From Epidermidibacterium keratini (lineage in GTDB: Bacteria; Actinomycetota; Actinomycetes; Mycobacteriales; Antricoccaceae), in assembly GCF_009834025.1 (NCBI RefSeq), contig NZ_CP047156.1, positions 1,612,001-1,676,000 of the forward strand: DNA of 64,000 nt, written 5' to 3'. Each line of letters opens with the position of its first letter. Position 1 is the stretch's first letter. Below the pieces are notes generated by a model, which made no database searches, was not told where the DNA came from, and was given only the letters and a program-made list of their open reading frames with translations. The position numbers and the translations under genes are program-made. Positions 16,065 to 25,598 of the stretch are shown here, in pieces.

Positions 16065-18784
16065 GCACCCCAGGCGGCAGCGCCCCACGCCAGCAGGGCG
16101 GACAGCCCCCGGCGAAGCGGATGACCCTGTCTGATCTCGCCCGCCAGACCGCCGACCGAGGCCTGTCGGTCATCGAGCAGCGTGACCCTGAGCTGGCTGG
16201 CCGGCTGAGCCGGATGCGGGCGACCCGACCAGACAAGCCGACCGTCGTGGTGGTCGGGGAGGCCAAGCGCGGCAAGTCCAGCCTGACCAACGCGCTGATC
16301 AACGTCCCCAAGCTCTCGCCAGTCGACTCACGCGTGGCAACGAGCACCTACATCATGTTTCGTCGCGGTCCTAAGACCGCCGCGCGCGCCCTGCTACCTG
16401 GCGAGCAGGACCCCATCGAGGTGCCACTGGACCGGCTGCGCGACTGGGCAACCGACCTCGGCAACCGCGGCGAGTCCGCGCCGCCGCGGCTGATCGAGAT
16501 CGAGTGCAACTCGCCGCTGCTGGGCAACCTGAACCTGGTCGATACGCCCGGCGTGGGCGGGCTTGATGCCTCGCACGCCGATATTGCGCTGCGCGCCGTG
16601 GGCCGCGCGACCGCGCTGCTGTTTGTCTGCGACGCTTCCGCGCCGTTTACCAAACCCGAGCTCGACTTCCTGGTGCGAGCATCGAAAAACATCGATCTTG
16701 TCATCTTCGCGGTCACTAAGATCGATGCCTACCGTGGCTGGCGGCAGATCGTCGAGGACAACCGCAAGCTGCTACGCGAGCACGCGCCACGATTTGCCGA
16801 CTCGGTCATGATGCCGGTGTCATCGAAGCTTTTCGAACAAGCCGGTCTGATGGGCACCTCCGAGCTCGCGGCCGCGCTGCGCAAGGAGTCGCACATCACC
16901 GACCTGCAGATCGCCTTGCAGGAGCAGGTTGCGGTCAAGGCGTCGGCCCTGCACGAAGCCAACGTGCTGCGCACGATGCGCAGCCAGCTCGACGGCGTCA
17001 TCGCCGAGCTCGAAGACAGCCGCCGCGCGTGCCAGCCCGACGAGGAGTACGCCAACCGGCTCAAGCAAAACCGCGACCGCCTGATGCAGGCCCGCCGCGC
17101 TGACTCACGCGCGTGGCAGCTGCGGCTTCGCTCGCTGCTCTCCCGCGCCCGACTAGACACCATGGCCGACATCCAGGCCGAGCAACGCAAGTTCACCACG
17201 CACTGGCGCCGCACCATCGAGGAAGCCGACAAGTCGCGGCTCAGCCAGATCGGTCCCGCTCTCGATGCCGCGCTGCGGTCGGCATCGATGCAGATCTTCG
17301 ACCGACAGCAAGGCCGCATGCAAAACGTCTCGACGTCGGTGTTGCAGTCGATGTTTGCCCGCAACGAGCTGGCCGAGGTGTACGCCGCGCTGCAGCGGCC
17401 GCGCCAGCTGGCACGCACGGCCGGACCGGCAAAACGGCAGGTATCGGCCGACGAGCGCGTGCTGACCAACGTCAGCATGATGTCCGGCATCTCGATCACC
17501 AGCATCACCGGCTCCTCGCTCGTGGGAGTCATCGGAGTCGTCGCCTGGCCGATCGCCGTCGCGGCGGGCCTGTCGGTCGCGGGCTGGATCGTGTGGGCAC
17601 GGCGTACCGCATCGGATCGCAATGCGCTCAAGGTCTGGCTCAACGAGACGATGGGCGAGTTTCGCGCCAAGCTTGAGGCCGATGCATCGGCGTACTTTAT
17701 CGAGGCCGAGCAAGAGCTGACCCTCGCTCTGGATCGCGCGCTGGTCCGACGCATCGAGACTCTCGATGGGCACATCAAGCAGATCGACCAGTCGCTGAAG
17801 GTCGACCGCGGCGAACGCGAGCGCCGCGCGGCCGCAATCACCAAGCAGATCCAGCAGGTGCGCGAGGTCGCGGGAACGATTGACCAGCTGCTGCCGCGGC
17901 TGCGCAATGCCGTGGTCGCCAGGCGCAAGCGGCCGGCCGAAGGCGGCGAAGCGCCCGCGAAGGCCGAAGCCACGAGCGCACCAGCGACCGTCGAGGGTGC
18001 GACGACCGAGGCCGGTGCCTCGGCGACTCCATCGCCCTCCACCGCGGCTCCCGCACAGCCGGCGGCCGCGGCAGCGCCCACCACGCAGCAAGCGGCTCCC
18101 TCGCCCGCCGAGCCGGCGGCGGCAGCGTCGATCTCTCCCGCGCCGCCCCAGCCTCAGGCGCCCGCTGATCCCCCGCCCACGGCGGCGCCCAGCCAGCCCG
18201 AGCGGCAGAGCCCGCCCCCGAGTGCCGAACCACACGAGCCGGCTGTGCCGCGCGCCCCCGCCTCGGTCGCCTCGATGGCCGCCTCGGCGGCCGCTCGTCT
18301 GGCCGAGCGCCGCGCAGCCAAACAAGGCGCCCCTGAACAGCCCGCGCCTGAGCAACGCGACTCATCGCAGCAGCCCGACTTGCCGCAGCAGGCCGACTCA
18401 GCTCAGCAGTCCCCGCCGGCCCAGTCCACGCAGGATCGCGGTGCGCTTCCGGCCGATCCGCAACAGACCCAGACCCGGCTGACTCGAGTTCCCCGGCCCT
18501 CCGATGCGCCGACCGCCCAGGGCACACCCCCGCCACCGCCAGCGCCTGAGCGGCCCGCGGCTGCGACACCACCCGCACCGCAAAACGCCGGCTCGCTCTA
18601 TCCGCCGACGACCGCGGCGCCTGAGCCCGCTGAGCGCGACTCGTCGGGCACGAACCCGGCAAACGTCAACCCCACGAAGGCGGCGCGCACCGGCGAGTGG
18701 GCCGTTCCCCCGCTTCCGCCCGTCCCGGGCGGTCAGTTCGGTGCGGCGCGCGACGCCGAGCGGCGCGGCACAGACACGCCATAA
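16061..18784 (+). CDS. Dynamin-like GTPase 2 with membrane hairpin and Pro/Ala-rich tail
   Basis: A 907-residue GTPase. G1 GEAKRGKSS is at residues 66-74, G3 DTPG at 161-164 and G4 TKID at 219-222. A hydrophobic segment at about 470-513 (SLVGVIGVVAWPIAVAAG and following residues) would insert in the membrane, as in bacterial dynamins. Long flanking helical regions follow, and residues about 626-907 are a Pro/Ala/Gln-rich low-complexity tail. It is translationally coupled to the GrpE-like gene. With GTPase 1 it probably makes a two-protein dynamin pair like IniA/IniC or DynA/DynB. The GTPase assignment is firm, the cellular role is inferred. Confidence 0.88.
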   Translation: MSTPGGSAPRQQGGQPPAKRMTLSDLARQTADRGLSVIEQRDPELAGRLSRMRATRPDKPTVVVVGEAKRGKSSLTNALINVPKLSPVDSRVATSTYIMFRRGPKTAARALLPGEQDPIEVPLDRLRDWATDLGNRGESAPPRLIEIECNSPLLGNLNLVDTPGVGGLDASHADIALRAVGRATALLFVCDASAPFTKPELDFLVRASKNIDLVIFAVTKIDAYRGWRQIVEDNRKLLREHAPRFADSVMMPVSSKLFEQAGLMGTSELAAALRKESHITDLQIALQEQVAVKASALHEANVLRTMRSQLDGVIAELEDSRRACQPDEEYANRLKQNRDRLMQARRADSRAWQLRLRSLLSRARLDTMADIQAEQRKFTTHWRRTIEEADKSRLSQIGPALDAALRSASMQIFDRQQGRMQNVSTSVLQSMFARNELAEVYAALQRPRQLARTAGPAKRQVSADERVLTNVSMMSGISITSITGSSLVGVIGVVAWPIAVAAGLSVAGWIVWARRTASDRNALKVWLNETMGEFRAKLEADASAYFIEAEQELTLALDRALVRRIETLDGHIKQIDQSLKVDRGERERRAAAITKQIQQVREVAGTIDQLLPRLRNAVVARRKRPAEGGEAPAKAEATSAPATVEGATTEAGASATPSPSTAAPAQPAAAAAPTTQQAAPSPAEPAAAASISPAPPQPQAPADPPPTAAPSQPERQSPPPSAEPHEPAVPRAPASVASMAASAAARLAERRAAKQGAPEQPAPEQRDSSQQPDLPQQADSAQQSPPAQSTQDRGALPADPQQTQTRLTRVPRPSDAPTAQGTPPPPPAPERPAAATPPAPQNAGSLYPPTTAAPEPAERDSSGTNPANVNPTKAARTGEWAVPPLPPVPGGQFGAARDAERRGTDTP

Positions 18785-18835
18785 ACCTCCCCTCAGCCTC
18801 CCCTTTCACGCCCGTCACCACTCCGCTAGCCTGAC

Positions 18836-18849
18836 GTGACCGCGGTCAC
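18836..18849. promoter_or_regulatory. Palindrome upstream of the sugar porter
   Basis: GTGACCGCGGTCAC is a perfect 14-base palindrome, 21 bases before the ATG of the sugar porter gene. It is a plausible repressor operator, but no regulator gene is adjacent. Confidence 0.4.
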
Positions 18850-18870
18850 TATGGGAATCGAGGCGGCGAG

Positions 18871-20295
18871 ATGAGTGAGACTGCAGCACCCCAAAACGGC
18901 CCGAAGGGCTCCGGCGTCGTCCGCATCGCGTCGGTCGCCGCGCTCGGCGGCTTGCTCTTTGGCTACGACAGCGCCGTCATCAACGGCGCGGTGTCGGCCA
19001 TCGAGAAAGAGTTCAACGTGGCCTCCGGCCCGCTGGGCTTCGCGGTTGCCTCGGCTTTGATCGGCGCCGCGCTCGGTGCGTTCTTCGGTGGGCGCATCGC
19101 CGATCGGATCGGCCGACTGAAAGTCATGAAGATCGCGGCACTGCTGTTCTTCCTGTCGGCAGTCGGCTGCGCCATCGCGATGAACCTGCCGTTCTTCATC
19201 ATCTTCAGGTTTGTCGGCGGCCTGGGTGTGGGCATCGCGTCGGTCATTGCGCCGGCGTACATCGCCGAGATCTCACCGCCGGCGATCCGTGGGCGGCTCG
19301 GGTCGCTGCAGCAGCTGGCGATTGTCACCGGCATCTTCGTCTCGCTGCTCGTCGACTTCCTGCTGGCCGAAGCCGCGGGCGGCTCCAGCGAGATTCTGTG
19401 GCTTGGGTGGGAAGCCTGGCGCTGGATGTTCCTGATGATGGTCGTCCCGGCGGTGCTGTACGGCGTACTGTCCTTCACGATCCCCGAGTCGCCGCGGTTC
19501 CTGGTCGCCCAAGGTCGCCCGGAGGCAGCGCAGCGCATCCTCGCCCGCGTGCTCGGCGTGGGCGCCGAGCAGACGGTCGAGCGGATCCAGCACTCGCTCA
19601 ACCGCGAGAAGAAGCCCTCGATGCGCGACCTGAAATCACCAAAGGGCAAGCTCTACCCGATCGTGTGGGTCGGGATCGGCCTGGCGATCTTCCAGCAGCT
19701 CGTCGGCATCAACGTGATCTTCTACTACTCCAACGTGCTGTGGGAGGCCGTCGGCTTCGACGAGTCCAGCTCGTTCATCATCACGGTGCTGACCTCGGTC
19801 ACCAACATCGCCACCACCCTCATCGCGATCCTCGCCGTCGACAAGGCCGGGCGTAAGCCGCTGCTGCTCATCGGCTCGATCGGGATGACGATCGCGCTCG
19901 CCATCATGGCGTTCATCTTCGGAACCGCGCCGGTCGTCGAGGGTCAGCCGGTCCTCGAAGGCGCCGCCGGGCCGATCGCACTGATCTCGGCCAACGTCTT
20001 CGTCATCGCCTTCGGCATGTCCTGGGGCCCGGTCATGTGGATCATGCTGGGCGAGATGTTCCCGAACGCGTTCCGCGGCGCGGCGCTGGCCGTGGCCGGC
20101 TTCGCTCAATGGGCCGCCAACTGGCTGGTGACGGTCAGCTTCCCGGCGCTGAAGGACATCAGCCTTGGCTTGGCCTATGGGCTCTATGCCCTCTTCGCGG
20201 CGCTCTCGTTTGCGTTCGTGTGGAAGTTCGTGCACGAGACCAAGGGCCTGGCGCTGGAGGACATGGAAGACGGCTTCGTCCCCGCCGGCCACTGA
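18871..20295 (+). CDS. Sugar porter family MFS transporter (glucose/xylose permease-like)
   Basis: A 474-residue protein with 12 hydrophobic helices and the sugar porter signatures: GGLLFGYDSAVINGA in helix 1, GRIADRIGR after helix 2, PESPRFL between the halves, QQLVGINVIFYYSNV in helix 7, DKAGRKPLL and a C-terminal ETKG motif. It resembles proton-coupled hexose permeases such as GlcP of streptomycetes. It stands alone, with a palindromic possible operator upstream and a terminator hairpin downstream. Confidence 0.9.
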   Translation: MSETAAPQNGPKGSGVVRIASVAALGGLLFGYDSAVINGAVSAIEKEFNVASGPLGFAVASALIGAALGAFFGGRIADRIGRLKVMKIAALLFFLSAVGCAIAMNLPFFIIFRFVGGLGVGIASVIAPAYIAEISPPAIRGRLGSLQQLAIVTGIFVSLLVDFLLAEAAGGSSEILWLGWEAWRWMFLMMVVPAVLYGVLSFTIPESPRFLVAQGRPEAAQRILARVLGVGAEQTVERIQHSLNREKKPSMRDLKSPKGKLYPIVWVGIGLAIFQQLVGINVIFYYSNVLWEAVGFDESSSFIITVLTSVTNIATTLIAILAVDKAGRKPLLLIGSIGMTIALAIMAFIFGTAPVVEGQPVLEGAAGPIALISANVFVIAFGMSWGPVMWIMLGEMFPNAFRGAALAVAGFAQWAANWLVTVSFPALKDISLGLAYGLYALFAALSFAFVWKFVHETKGLALEDMEDGFVPAGH

Positions 20296-20351
20296 CCCGC
20301 GTCGTACTCGCCCCTCACGTCTTGTGGGGCGGCACTTATCCACAGGACCCT

Positions 20352-20414
20352 CGACCTGCGGTGCCTTTCACCCCGCTATCGCGCGATTATCGGGGTGAAA
20401 CGCACCGCAGGTCG
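20352..20414. terminator. Long hairpin between convergent genes (CTGCGGT family)
   Basis: An outer 13-bp stem (20352-20364 with 20402-20414, CGACCTGCGGTGC) and an inner 10-bp stem TTTCACCCCG (20366-20375) with CGGGGTGAAA (20391-20400). It lies between the stop codons of the sugar porter and a minus-strand membrane protein, so it can end transcription from both sides. Confidence 0.65.
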
Positions 20415-20423
20415 GGCTTTGGG

Positions 20424-20909
20424 CTAGTCGAAGGCGCGGGCGCGGGCGCGGCGCTCGGAGTCAGTCAGCAGCCGCGCACACAGCCAGCCCGCAGGGACGA
20501 GCTGGAGCGCGACCAGCACGACCGAGGCGAAGGTGCCGTCGACGTACAACGCGGTGAGGGCAAGCGGCAGGCTCAGGACGGCTGCCATCCACGGCGCGGA
20601 GATGCTGCCGAGCAGCGAGATCACCACCATCGCCAGCCCCAGCAACGCGACGAGGGCCGGCACGGCAAACAGCACGTCGCTGGTGACCGGGATAAACGCA
20701 CCGGTGAACGCCGAGGCGACCAGCCCGATGTAGACGGCGGCCGTCGCCACCTGCGCCGCGCCTACCGCATACAGCGCGCGTGCGGTGGCGGTCGGGTGGG
20801 TCGGGCTGTGCGGCAGCCCGTCGATGCGGCGCATCAGGTGGGCGACCGGGGCAAAGACGTCGAGGGTACGCCGCCGCGGCAGCGGCGCGATCGGACGCGT
20901 CGAGAACAT
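20424..20909 (-). CDS. Small polytopic membrane protein of unknown function
   Basis: A 161-residue protein with about four hydrophobic helices (LYAVGAAQVATAAVYIGLVAS, VLFAVPALVALLGLAMVVISLLG, MAAVLSLPLALTALYV, SVVLVALQLVPAGWLCA) and short basic ends. I recognise no family. AGGAG lies 6-7 bases before the ATG. It is divergent from pckG and convergent with the sugar porter. Confidence 0.65.
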   Translation of the reverse strand: MFSTRPIAPLPRRRTLDVFAPVAHLMRRIDGLPHSPTHPTATARALYAVGAAQVATAAVYIGLVASAFTGAFIPVTSDVLFAVPALVALLGLAMVVISLLGSISAPWMAAVLSLPLALTALYVDGTFASVVLVALQLVPAGWLCARLLTDSERRARARAFD

Positions 20910-21186
20910 GGGTACTCCTAGGCAACTGTTGGGGAAGAACAGTCAGGGACCCAGACTACGACTCAAATCACTTTAGTAACACTGGCAACTTGAAACTCAG
21001 AAGTCACAATTGCAACACGCCGCGCAGGGCAGTGTGCCGCGGGCCTCGTGGCCCTTGCCACGTTTAGGCCTCACCTGTGAGCGGAGTCGCGATGTACACG
21101 CATATTCATAGAGACTTCACCGGCCTAGAGTAGTGACACCACGGTGGCCCATCGCCCCATCAGAGAGTTGACTTCGAGGAGTACAC

Positions 21187-23043
21187 GTGACTTCGCCTGC
21201 AGATTCGCCCGCTCAGTCGGCACCCACCAAACACCAAGAGCTGCTCTCGTGGGTAGACGAGATCGCCCAGCTCGCCAAGCCCGACAAAGTCCAGTGGGTT
21301 AACGGCTCGGACGAAGAGTGGAAAGAGATCACCGACGCTCTCGTCGAGGCAGGCACGTTCGTGCGGCTCAACGAGGAGAAGAAGCCGAACTCCTTCTGGG
21401 CCGCCTCCAACCCCAGCGACGTGGCGCGCGTGGAAGACCGCACCTACATCTGCTCGGAGCAGGAAGTCGACGCCGGACCGACCAACAACTGGGTCGCCCC
21501 GGCCGAGATGAAGGAAACCCTGCGGGGCCTGTTTGACGGCTCGATGACCGGCCGCACGATGTACGTCATCCCGTTCTGCATGGGCCCGGTCGAGTCCGAC
21601 GACCCGAAGTTCGGCGTGGAGATCACCGATTCGGCGTACGTCGTCGCCTCGATGCTGGTGATGGCCCGCTGCGGCCAGAAGATCCTCGATGCGATGGGCA
21701 CCGACGCCGGCTACGTCAAGTGTGTGCATTCGGTGGGCGCCCCGCTGGCCGACGGCGAGCAGGACGTCTCGTGGCCGTGCAACGACACCAAGTACATCAC
21801 CCACTTCCCCGAGACCCGCGAGATCTGGTCGTACGGCTCGGGCTACGGCGGCAACGCGTTGCTGGGCAAGAAATGCTACTCGCTACGCATCGGCTCGGTG
21901 ATCGGCCGCGACGAGGGCTGGATGGCCGAGCACATGCTCATCCTGAAGCTCACCTCGCCCGAAGGCGCCGTCCACTACGTCACCGGCGCCTTCCCGTCGG
22001 CGACCGGCAAGACCAACCTCGCGATGCTGGAGCCGACCGTCGAGGGCTGGAAGGTCGAGACGCTGGGCGATGACATCGCGTGGCTGCGCTTCGGCCCGGA
22101 CGGCCGCCTGTATGCCGTCAACCCCGAGTTCGGCTTCTTCGGTGTCGCCCCGGGTACGTCGTACACGACCAACCCCAACGCGATGCGCACCATCGACAAG
22201 GGCAACTCGGTCTTCACCAACGTCGCGCTCACCGACGACGGCGACATCTGGTGGGAGGGCATGACCGAGGAGAAGCCTGCTCACCTGATCGACTGGCACG
22301 GCAACGACTGGACTCCGGAGTCCGATCAGCTCTCCTCGCACCCCAACTCGCGTTTCTGCACCCCGATCACCCAGTGCCCGGTGCTGGCTCCGGAGTACGA
22401 GGGCGAGCCCAACGGCGTACCGATCTCGGCGATCCTGTTTGGTGGCCGCCGCAAGACCACCATCCCGCTGGTGACCGAGTCCCGTGACTGGCAGCACGGC
22501 GTCTTCATGGGCGCCACGGTCTCGTCGGAGACGACCGCCGCCGCGACCGGCGCGGTCGGCGTCGTACGCCGTGACCCGATGGCGATGCTGCCGTTCATGG
22601 GCTACAACGTCGGGGACTACTTCAACCACTGGCTGGAGATCGGCAAGCAGGCCGATGCCGAGAAGCTGCCGAAGATCTTCTACGTCAACTGGTTCCGCCG
22701 CGACGAGGATGGCTCGTTCCTGTGGCCGGGCTTCGGCGACAACAGCCGCGTGCTGAAGTGGATCATCGAGCGCCTCGAGGGCAACGCCGAAGCGGTCGAG
22801 AGCCCGATCGGTCGCGTGCCGGCCGACGGCGCGCTCGATGTCGAGGGCCTGAACATCAGCGAGGACCAGCTCGCCAAGGCCTCGGCCGTCAACGTCGACG
22901 AGTGGCTCGAGGAGCTGCCGCTGATCGACGAGTGGTTCGAGCAGGTCGGCGAGCGTCTGCCGTCGGCGATGCGCGACGAGCTTGAGACGCTGCGCACCAA
23001 CCTGGACGCCGCCAAGTCCGACTCGGCCGACGCCACCAAGTAA
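21187..23043 (+). CDS. pckG: Phosphoenolpyruvate carboxykinase (GTP)
   Basis: A 618-residue cytosolic enzyme converting oxaloacetate and GTP to phosphoenolpyruvate, GDP and CO2, the entry step of gluconeogenesis. Length and motifs match the GTP family: [16 protein letters not shown], the P-loop region [24 protein letters not shown] and [12 protein letters not shown]. At residue 273 the P-loop carries Thr where GTP-type enzymes usually have a reactive Cys (FPSACGKTN). The GTG start has GAGGAG 5 bases upstream. It is monocistronic, with a 28-bp-stem terminator 13 bases after the stop. Confidence 0.95.
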   Translation: MTSPADSPAQSAPTKHQELLSWVDEIAQLAKPDKVQWVNGSDEEWKEITDALVEAGTFVRLNEEKKPNSFWAASNPSDVARVEDRTYICSEQEVDAGPTNNWVAPAEMKETLRGLFDGSMTGRTMYVIPFCMGPVESDDPKFGVEITDSAYVVASMLVMARCGQKILDAMGTDAGYVKCVHSVGAPLADGEQDVSWPCNDTKYITHFPETREIWSYGSGYGGNALLGKKCYSLRIGSVIGRDEGWMAEHMLILKLTSPEGAVHYVTGAFPSATGKTNLAMLEPTVEGWKVETLGDDIAWLRFGPDGRLYAVNPEFGFFGVAPGTSYTTNPNAMRTIDKGNSVFTNVALTDDGDIWWEGMTEEKPAHLIDWHGNDWTPESDQLSSHPNSRFCTPITQCPVLAPEYEGEPNGVPISAILFGGRRKTTIPLVTESRDWQHGVFMGATVSSETTAAATGAVGVVRRDPMAMLPFMGYNVGDYFNHWLEIGKQADAEKLPKIFYVNWFRRDEDGSFLWPGFGDNSRVLKWIIERLEGNAEAVESPIGRVPADGALDVEGLNISEDQLAKASAVNVDEWLEELPLIDEWFEQVGERLPSAMRDELETLRTNLDAAKSDSADATK

Positions 23044-23055
23044 CACTTCGCTTGA

Positions 23056-23122
23056 CGCGACCTGCGGTGGCACCTGTAGCGCTCTGCACCAGCTAGCGCT
23101 ACAGGTGCCACCGCAGGTCGCG
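23056..23122. terminator. Bidirectional terminator with a perfect 28-bp stem (CTGCGGT family)
   Basis: Arms 23056-23083 and 23095-23122 are exact reverse complements around an 11-base loop, followed by TTTT. It lies between the convergent stop codons of pckG and the CPBP protease gene. The base of the stem (GACCTGCGGTG) is shared with the hairpin at 20352. Confidence 0.85.
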
Positions 23123-23124
23123 TT

Positions 23125-24030
23125 TTAGCGGGCGCGCACGCGCCGGTACCAGTAGAGCCCGAGTACGACGGCGCCAAGGGCGAACCACGGACCAGACGAC
23201 AGGTCGGGGGCGTTGAGGTTGGCCGAGTCGGCGGTATCGCGCAGCCCGAGGCCGCGCTCCGCGATCGCGAAGAACACGAAGTTGTAGCCGCCGTGTACGC
23301 CGATCACGCCCCACAGGCTGCCCTCGATGAGCGTGTAGAACGCGGCGAAGAGAGCAAAGACGAGCACGAACAGCCCGTACCAGACCGTCAGGTTTGGGTT
23401 GCCGAGGTGGATCGCGAGGAAGAAGACCGCCTGCCCGGCGATCGCGATCGGCAGCGTCGTCCACCAGCTCAGCCCCCGCAGCATCGCGCCGCGCAGCATG
23501 ATCTCTTCCTGCCCGCCCTGCGCGAGGTAGGTGATGAAGTACAAGATCGCGATGAGTACGACGAGCCCGATACCCGGCAGCTGAGCCGGCTCGTCGCGCC
23601 GTACCCAGCCAAAGCCCATCGCGGTCAGCGTCCCCGCGCCGCTGATCGCCGCTCCGATGAGCAACCCGCGCACAAACGGCACCCACCGCACCGGGCGAGA
23701 CAGACCGATCGCCCGCAGGCGTAGGCCCAGCCGCAGCCGCAGATAGAGACCAATCACCAGCACGACGGCGGCGATCGCGACGATGTAGCCACTGGCGCGC
23801 AGTAGAGCGTCCTGCCACGTCCACGGGTCCGGATCCTTGATGCCCATGGCCAGGAACGGCAACACGGCAAGCGCGTTGAAGGCGAAACCGAAGACCGCGA
23901 GTATCCCGACGATCACAACGAGCTCGAGTACGCCGAGCACCCGCCGCCCGGACGATGCATCGCGCGACTCCGCCGGTCGGTCCTCGCCCGTCGACTCGTG
24001 ATCGGTGGCCCCCGCCGAGTGGTTCTGCAC
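23125..24030 (-). CDS. CPBP-family intramembrane metalloprotease
   Basis: A 301-residue membrane protein with about seven helices and the Abi/CPBP motifs: QEEIMLRG (EExxxR), HLGN and HGGYNFVF (metal-ligand histidines). Such Rce1-like enzymes cleave within or near membranes, and bacterial substrates are mostly unknown. The GTG at 24030 was chosen because GGGGGAAG precedes it and it lies 8 bases after the cydC stop. A longer form would extend into cydC. The tight spacing puts it at the end of the cyd operon. Confidence 0.8.
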   Translation of the reverse strand: MQNHSAGATDHESTGEDRPAESRDASSGRRVLGVLELVVIVGILAVFGFAFNALAVLPFLAMGIKDPDPWTWQDALLRASGYIVAIAAVVLVIGLYLRLRLGLRLRAIGLSRPVRWVPFVRGLLIGAAISGAGTLTAMGFGWVRRDEPAQLPGIGLVVLIAILYFITYLAQGGQEEIMLRGAMLRGLSWWTTLPIAIAGQAVFFLAIHLGNPNLTVWYGLFVLVFALFAAFYTLIEGSLWGVIGVHGGYNFVFFAIAERGLGLRDTADSANLNAPDLSSGPWFALGAVVLGLYWYRRVRAR

Positions 24031-24038
24031 GCTTCCCC

Positions 24039-25598
24039 CTACGTCTGCGGCCCGCCTAGGACGAGCCGCTGCATGTCTGGCCACGGCACCTGCACCGGCG
24101 CCGAGTCGTGGATCGCCGCGATCACCGTAACCCCAGGTAGAGCCGCATGAATCCCGAGCAGCACAGTGTGCCCGGTCGCTGGATCGAGCCCGTCAGTGGG
24201 TTCGTCCAGCAGCAGTACGGCGGGCTTCGCGGCGAGCAGTCGGGCGATCACCAGCCGCCGCTCCTCTCCGCCCGACAGCGCCCGGCCGCCCGGCCCGACC
24301 TTCTCGTCCACGCGGACATCGAGCGCGACGGCGTGCAGGAGCTCCACGGCCTGATCGTCGGTGAGCTCGTCATCGCCCATCCGCAGGTTGTCGGCGACGG
24401 TGCCGGTGAAGATGACGTCGTCGGGTCCGGCGTACCCGATCTGTCCCGGGGCGTACGCCGACGGCTCTCGCCCGTCGATACGAACCTCAGCCGCTGTGCT
24501 GATCCCGGCGATGGCGTGCAGCATCGTCGTCTTGCCGGATCCCGATCTCCCGCTGACGACCAGGGCGCCGCCGGCCGGCACCCGAAGGTCACCGAACTCG
24601 ACCTCGGCACCCGCGGCCTCGATCACCGCCGTACCGTCCGGTCGGCCTGCGGGGAGCTCGAGGCGCTGCGCCGCGGTCCGCGCCTCGCGCCACGCCTCCG
24701 CCGCCGGGCCAAGTCGCACGGCCAGCTCAAGTGCGCCCATCGCGATGAGTACGACGAGCAGCGCAACTGGCTGCCCTACTGTCGCGATCGCCGGGACCAG
24801 GCTGGCGAGCACGCCGGTGACCGCGAGCGCGACGACAACGTCGGTCAGCGCGGCGGCGCCCGCCCTGCGGAAGTCTCGCTTCAGCTCCAGCTCGGACAAC
24901 TTGCGCAGGCGCGCATCGGCATCGGCGAGCAGCTGGTGCTGCGCGCCGAGCGAGATGAGCTCGGGGGCGGCCTCGATCGCCGCGACGAGCTGTGCGCGGG
25001 TGCGCCCGCGCTCGGTCGCAGTGGGGCGCACGCGCGTGTTACCGGCGATCGCGAAGGCCGCGGCCAGAATCAGGCCGACCGCCAGCACGAGCGCCGTACT
25101 CGGTGCGAAGGCGGCCACGGTCACGACCGAGCCCGCGCACACGAGCACGATCGCCGGGATCGGCTGCAGTGCGCTGAGCACGAGCCCGTCGAGCGTGTCG
25201 ACGTCAGCCATCGCCCGATCCAGCGCCTCGCCACTGCGCAACGCGCGCACGCTGCCTGCGTCCGTAGCCGCCACCGTGCCGAAGAGCCGCACGCGCAGCC
25301 GAGCGAGCCAGCGCAACGTCGCGGCGTGCGCCACGAGCCGCTGGGCGAACTGCCCCGCGATGCGGGTCAGCGCAAACGCGCGCACCCCGGCGCTCGGGAT
25401 GACGTAGGAAAACGTCCCGCCGGGCGTCGCGCCGGCGATCGCGCACTGGACGACAAACCAGCCAGACAGCCCGATCAGTCCGATCGCACTGGCCTCACCG
25501 AGGACGGCGAGCAGAATCGCGCCGACCAGCAGCCACGCTGGCCGGCCACGCAGCAGCCGCAGGCTCGGCGTCAGCCCGCCGCGATCGCGGGCGCTCAT
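24039..25598 (-). CDS. cydC: Heterodimeric ABC exporter subunit CydC
   Basis: A 519-residue ABC half-transporter. Six membrane helices come first (LVGAILLAVLGEASAIGLIGLSGWF and onward), then a nucleotide-binding domain with Walker A SGRSGSGKTT, signature LSGGEERR and Walker B VLLLDEPTDGLD. CydDC exports cysteine and glutathione to the periplasm and is needed for assembly of cytochrome bd. The start (ATG 25598) overlaps the cydD stop (ATGA). Confidence 0.9.
   Translation of the reverse strand: MSARDRGGLTPSLRLLRGRPAWLLVGAILLAVLGEASAIGLIGLSGWFVVQCAIAGATPGGTFSYVIPSAGVRAFALTRIAGQFAQRLVAHAATLRWLARLRVRLFGTVAATDAGSVRALRSGEALDRAMADVDTLDGLVLSALQPIPAIVLVCAGSVVTVAAFAPSTALVLAVGLILAAAFAIAGNTRVRPTATERGRTRAQLVAAIEAAPELISLGAQHQLLADADARLRKLSELELKRDFRRAGAAALTDVVVALAVTGVLASLVPAIATVGQPVALLVVLIAMGALELAVRLGPAAEAWREARTAAQRLELPAGRPDGTAVIEAAGAEVEFGDLRVPAGGALVVSGRSGSGKTTMLHAIAGISTAAEVRIDGREPSAYAPGQIGYAGPDDVIFTGTVADNLRMGDDELTDDQAVELLHAVALDVRVDEKVGPGGRALSGGEERRLVIARLLAAKPAVLLLDEPTDGLDPATGHTVLLGIHAALPGVTVIAAIHDSAPVQVPWPDMQRLVLGGPQT

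Noticed and set aside
20336-20344. DnaA box TTATCCACA
   Set aside because: A perfect match but single, next to a terminator, with no other origin features. Probably chance or a titration site.
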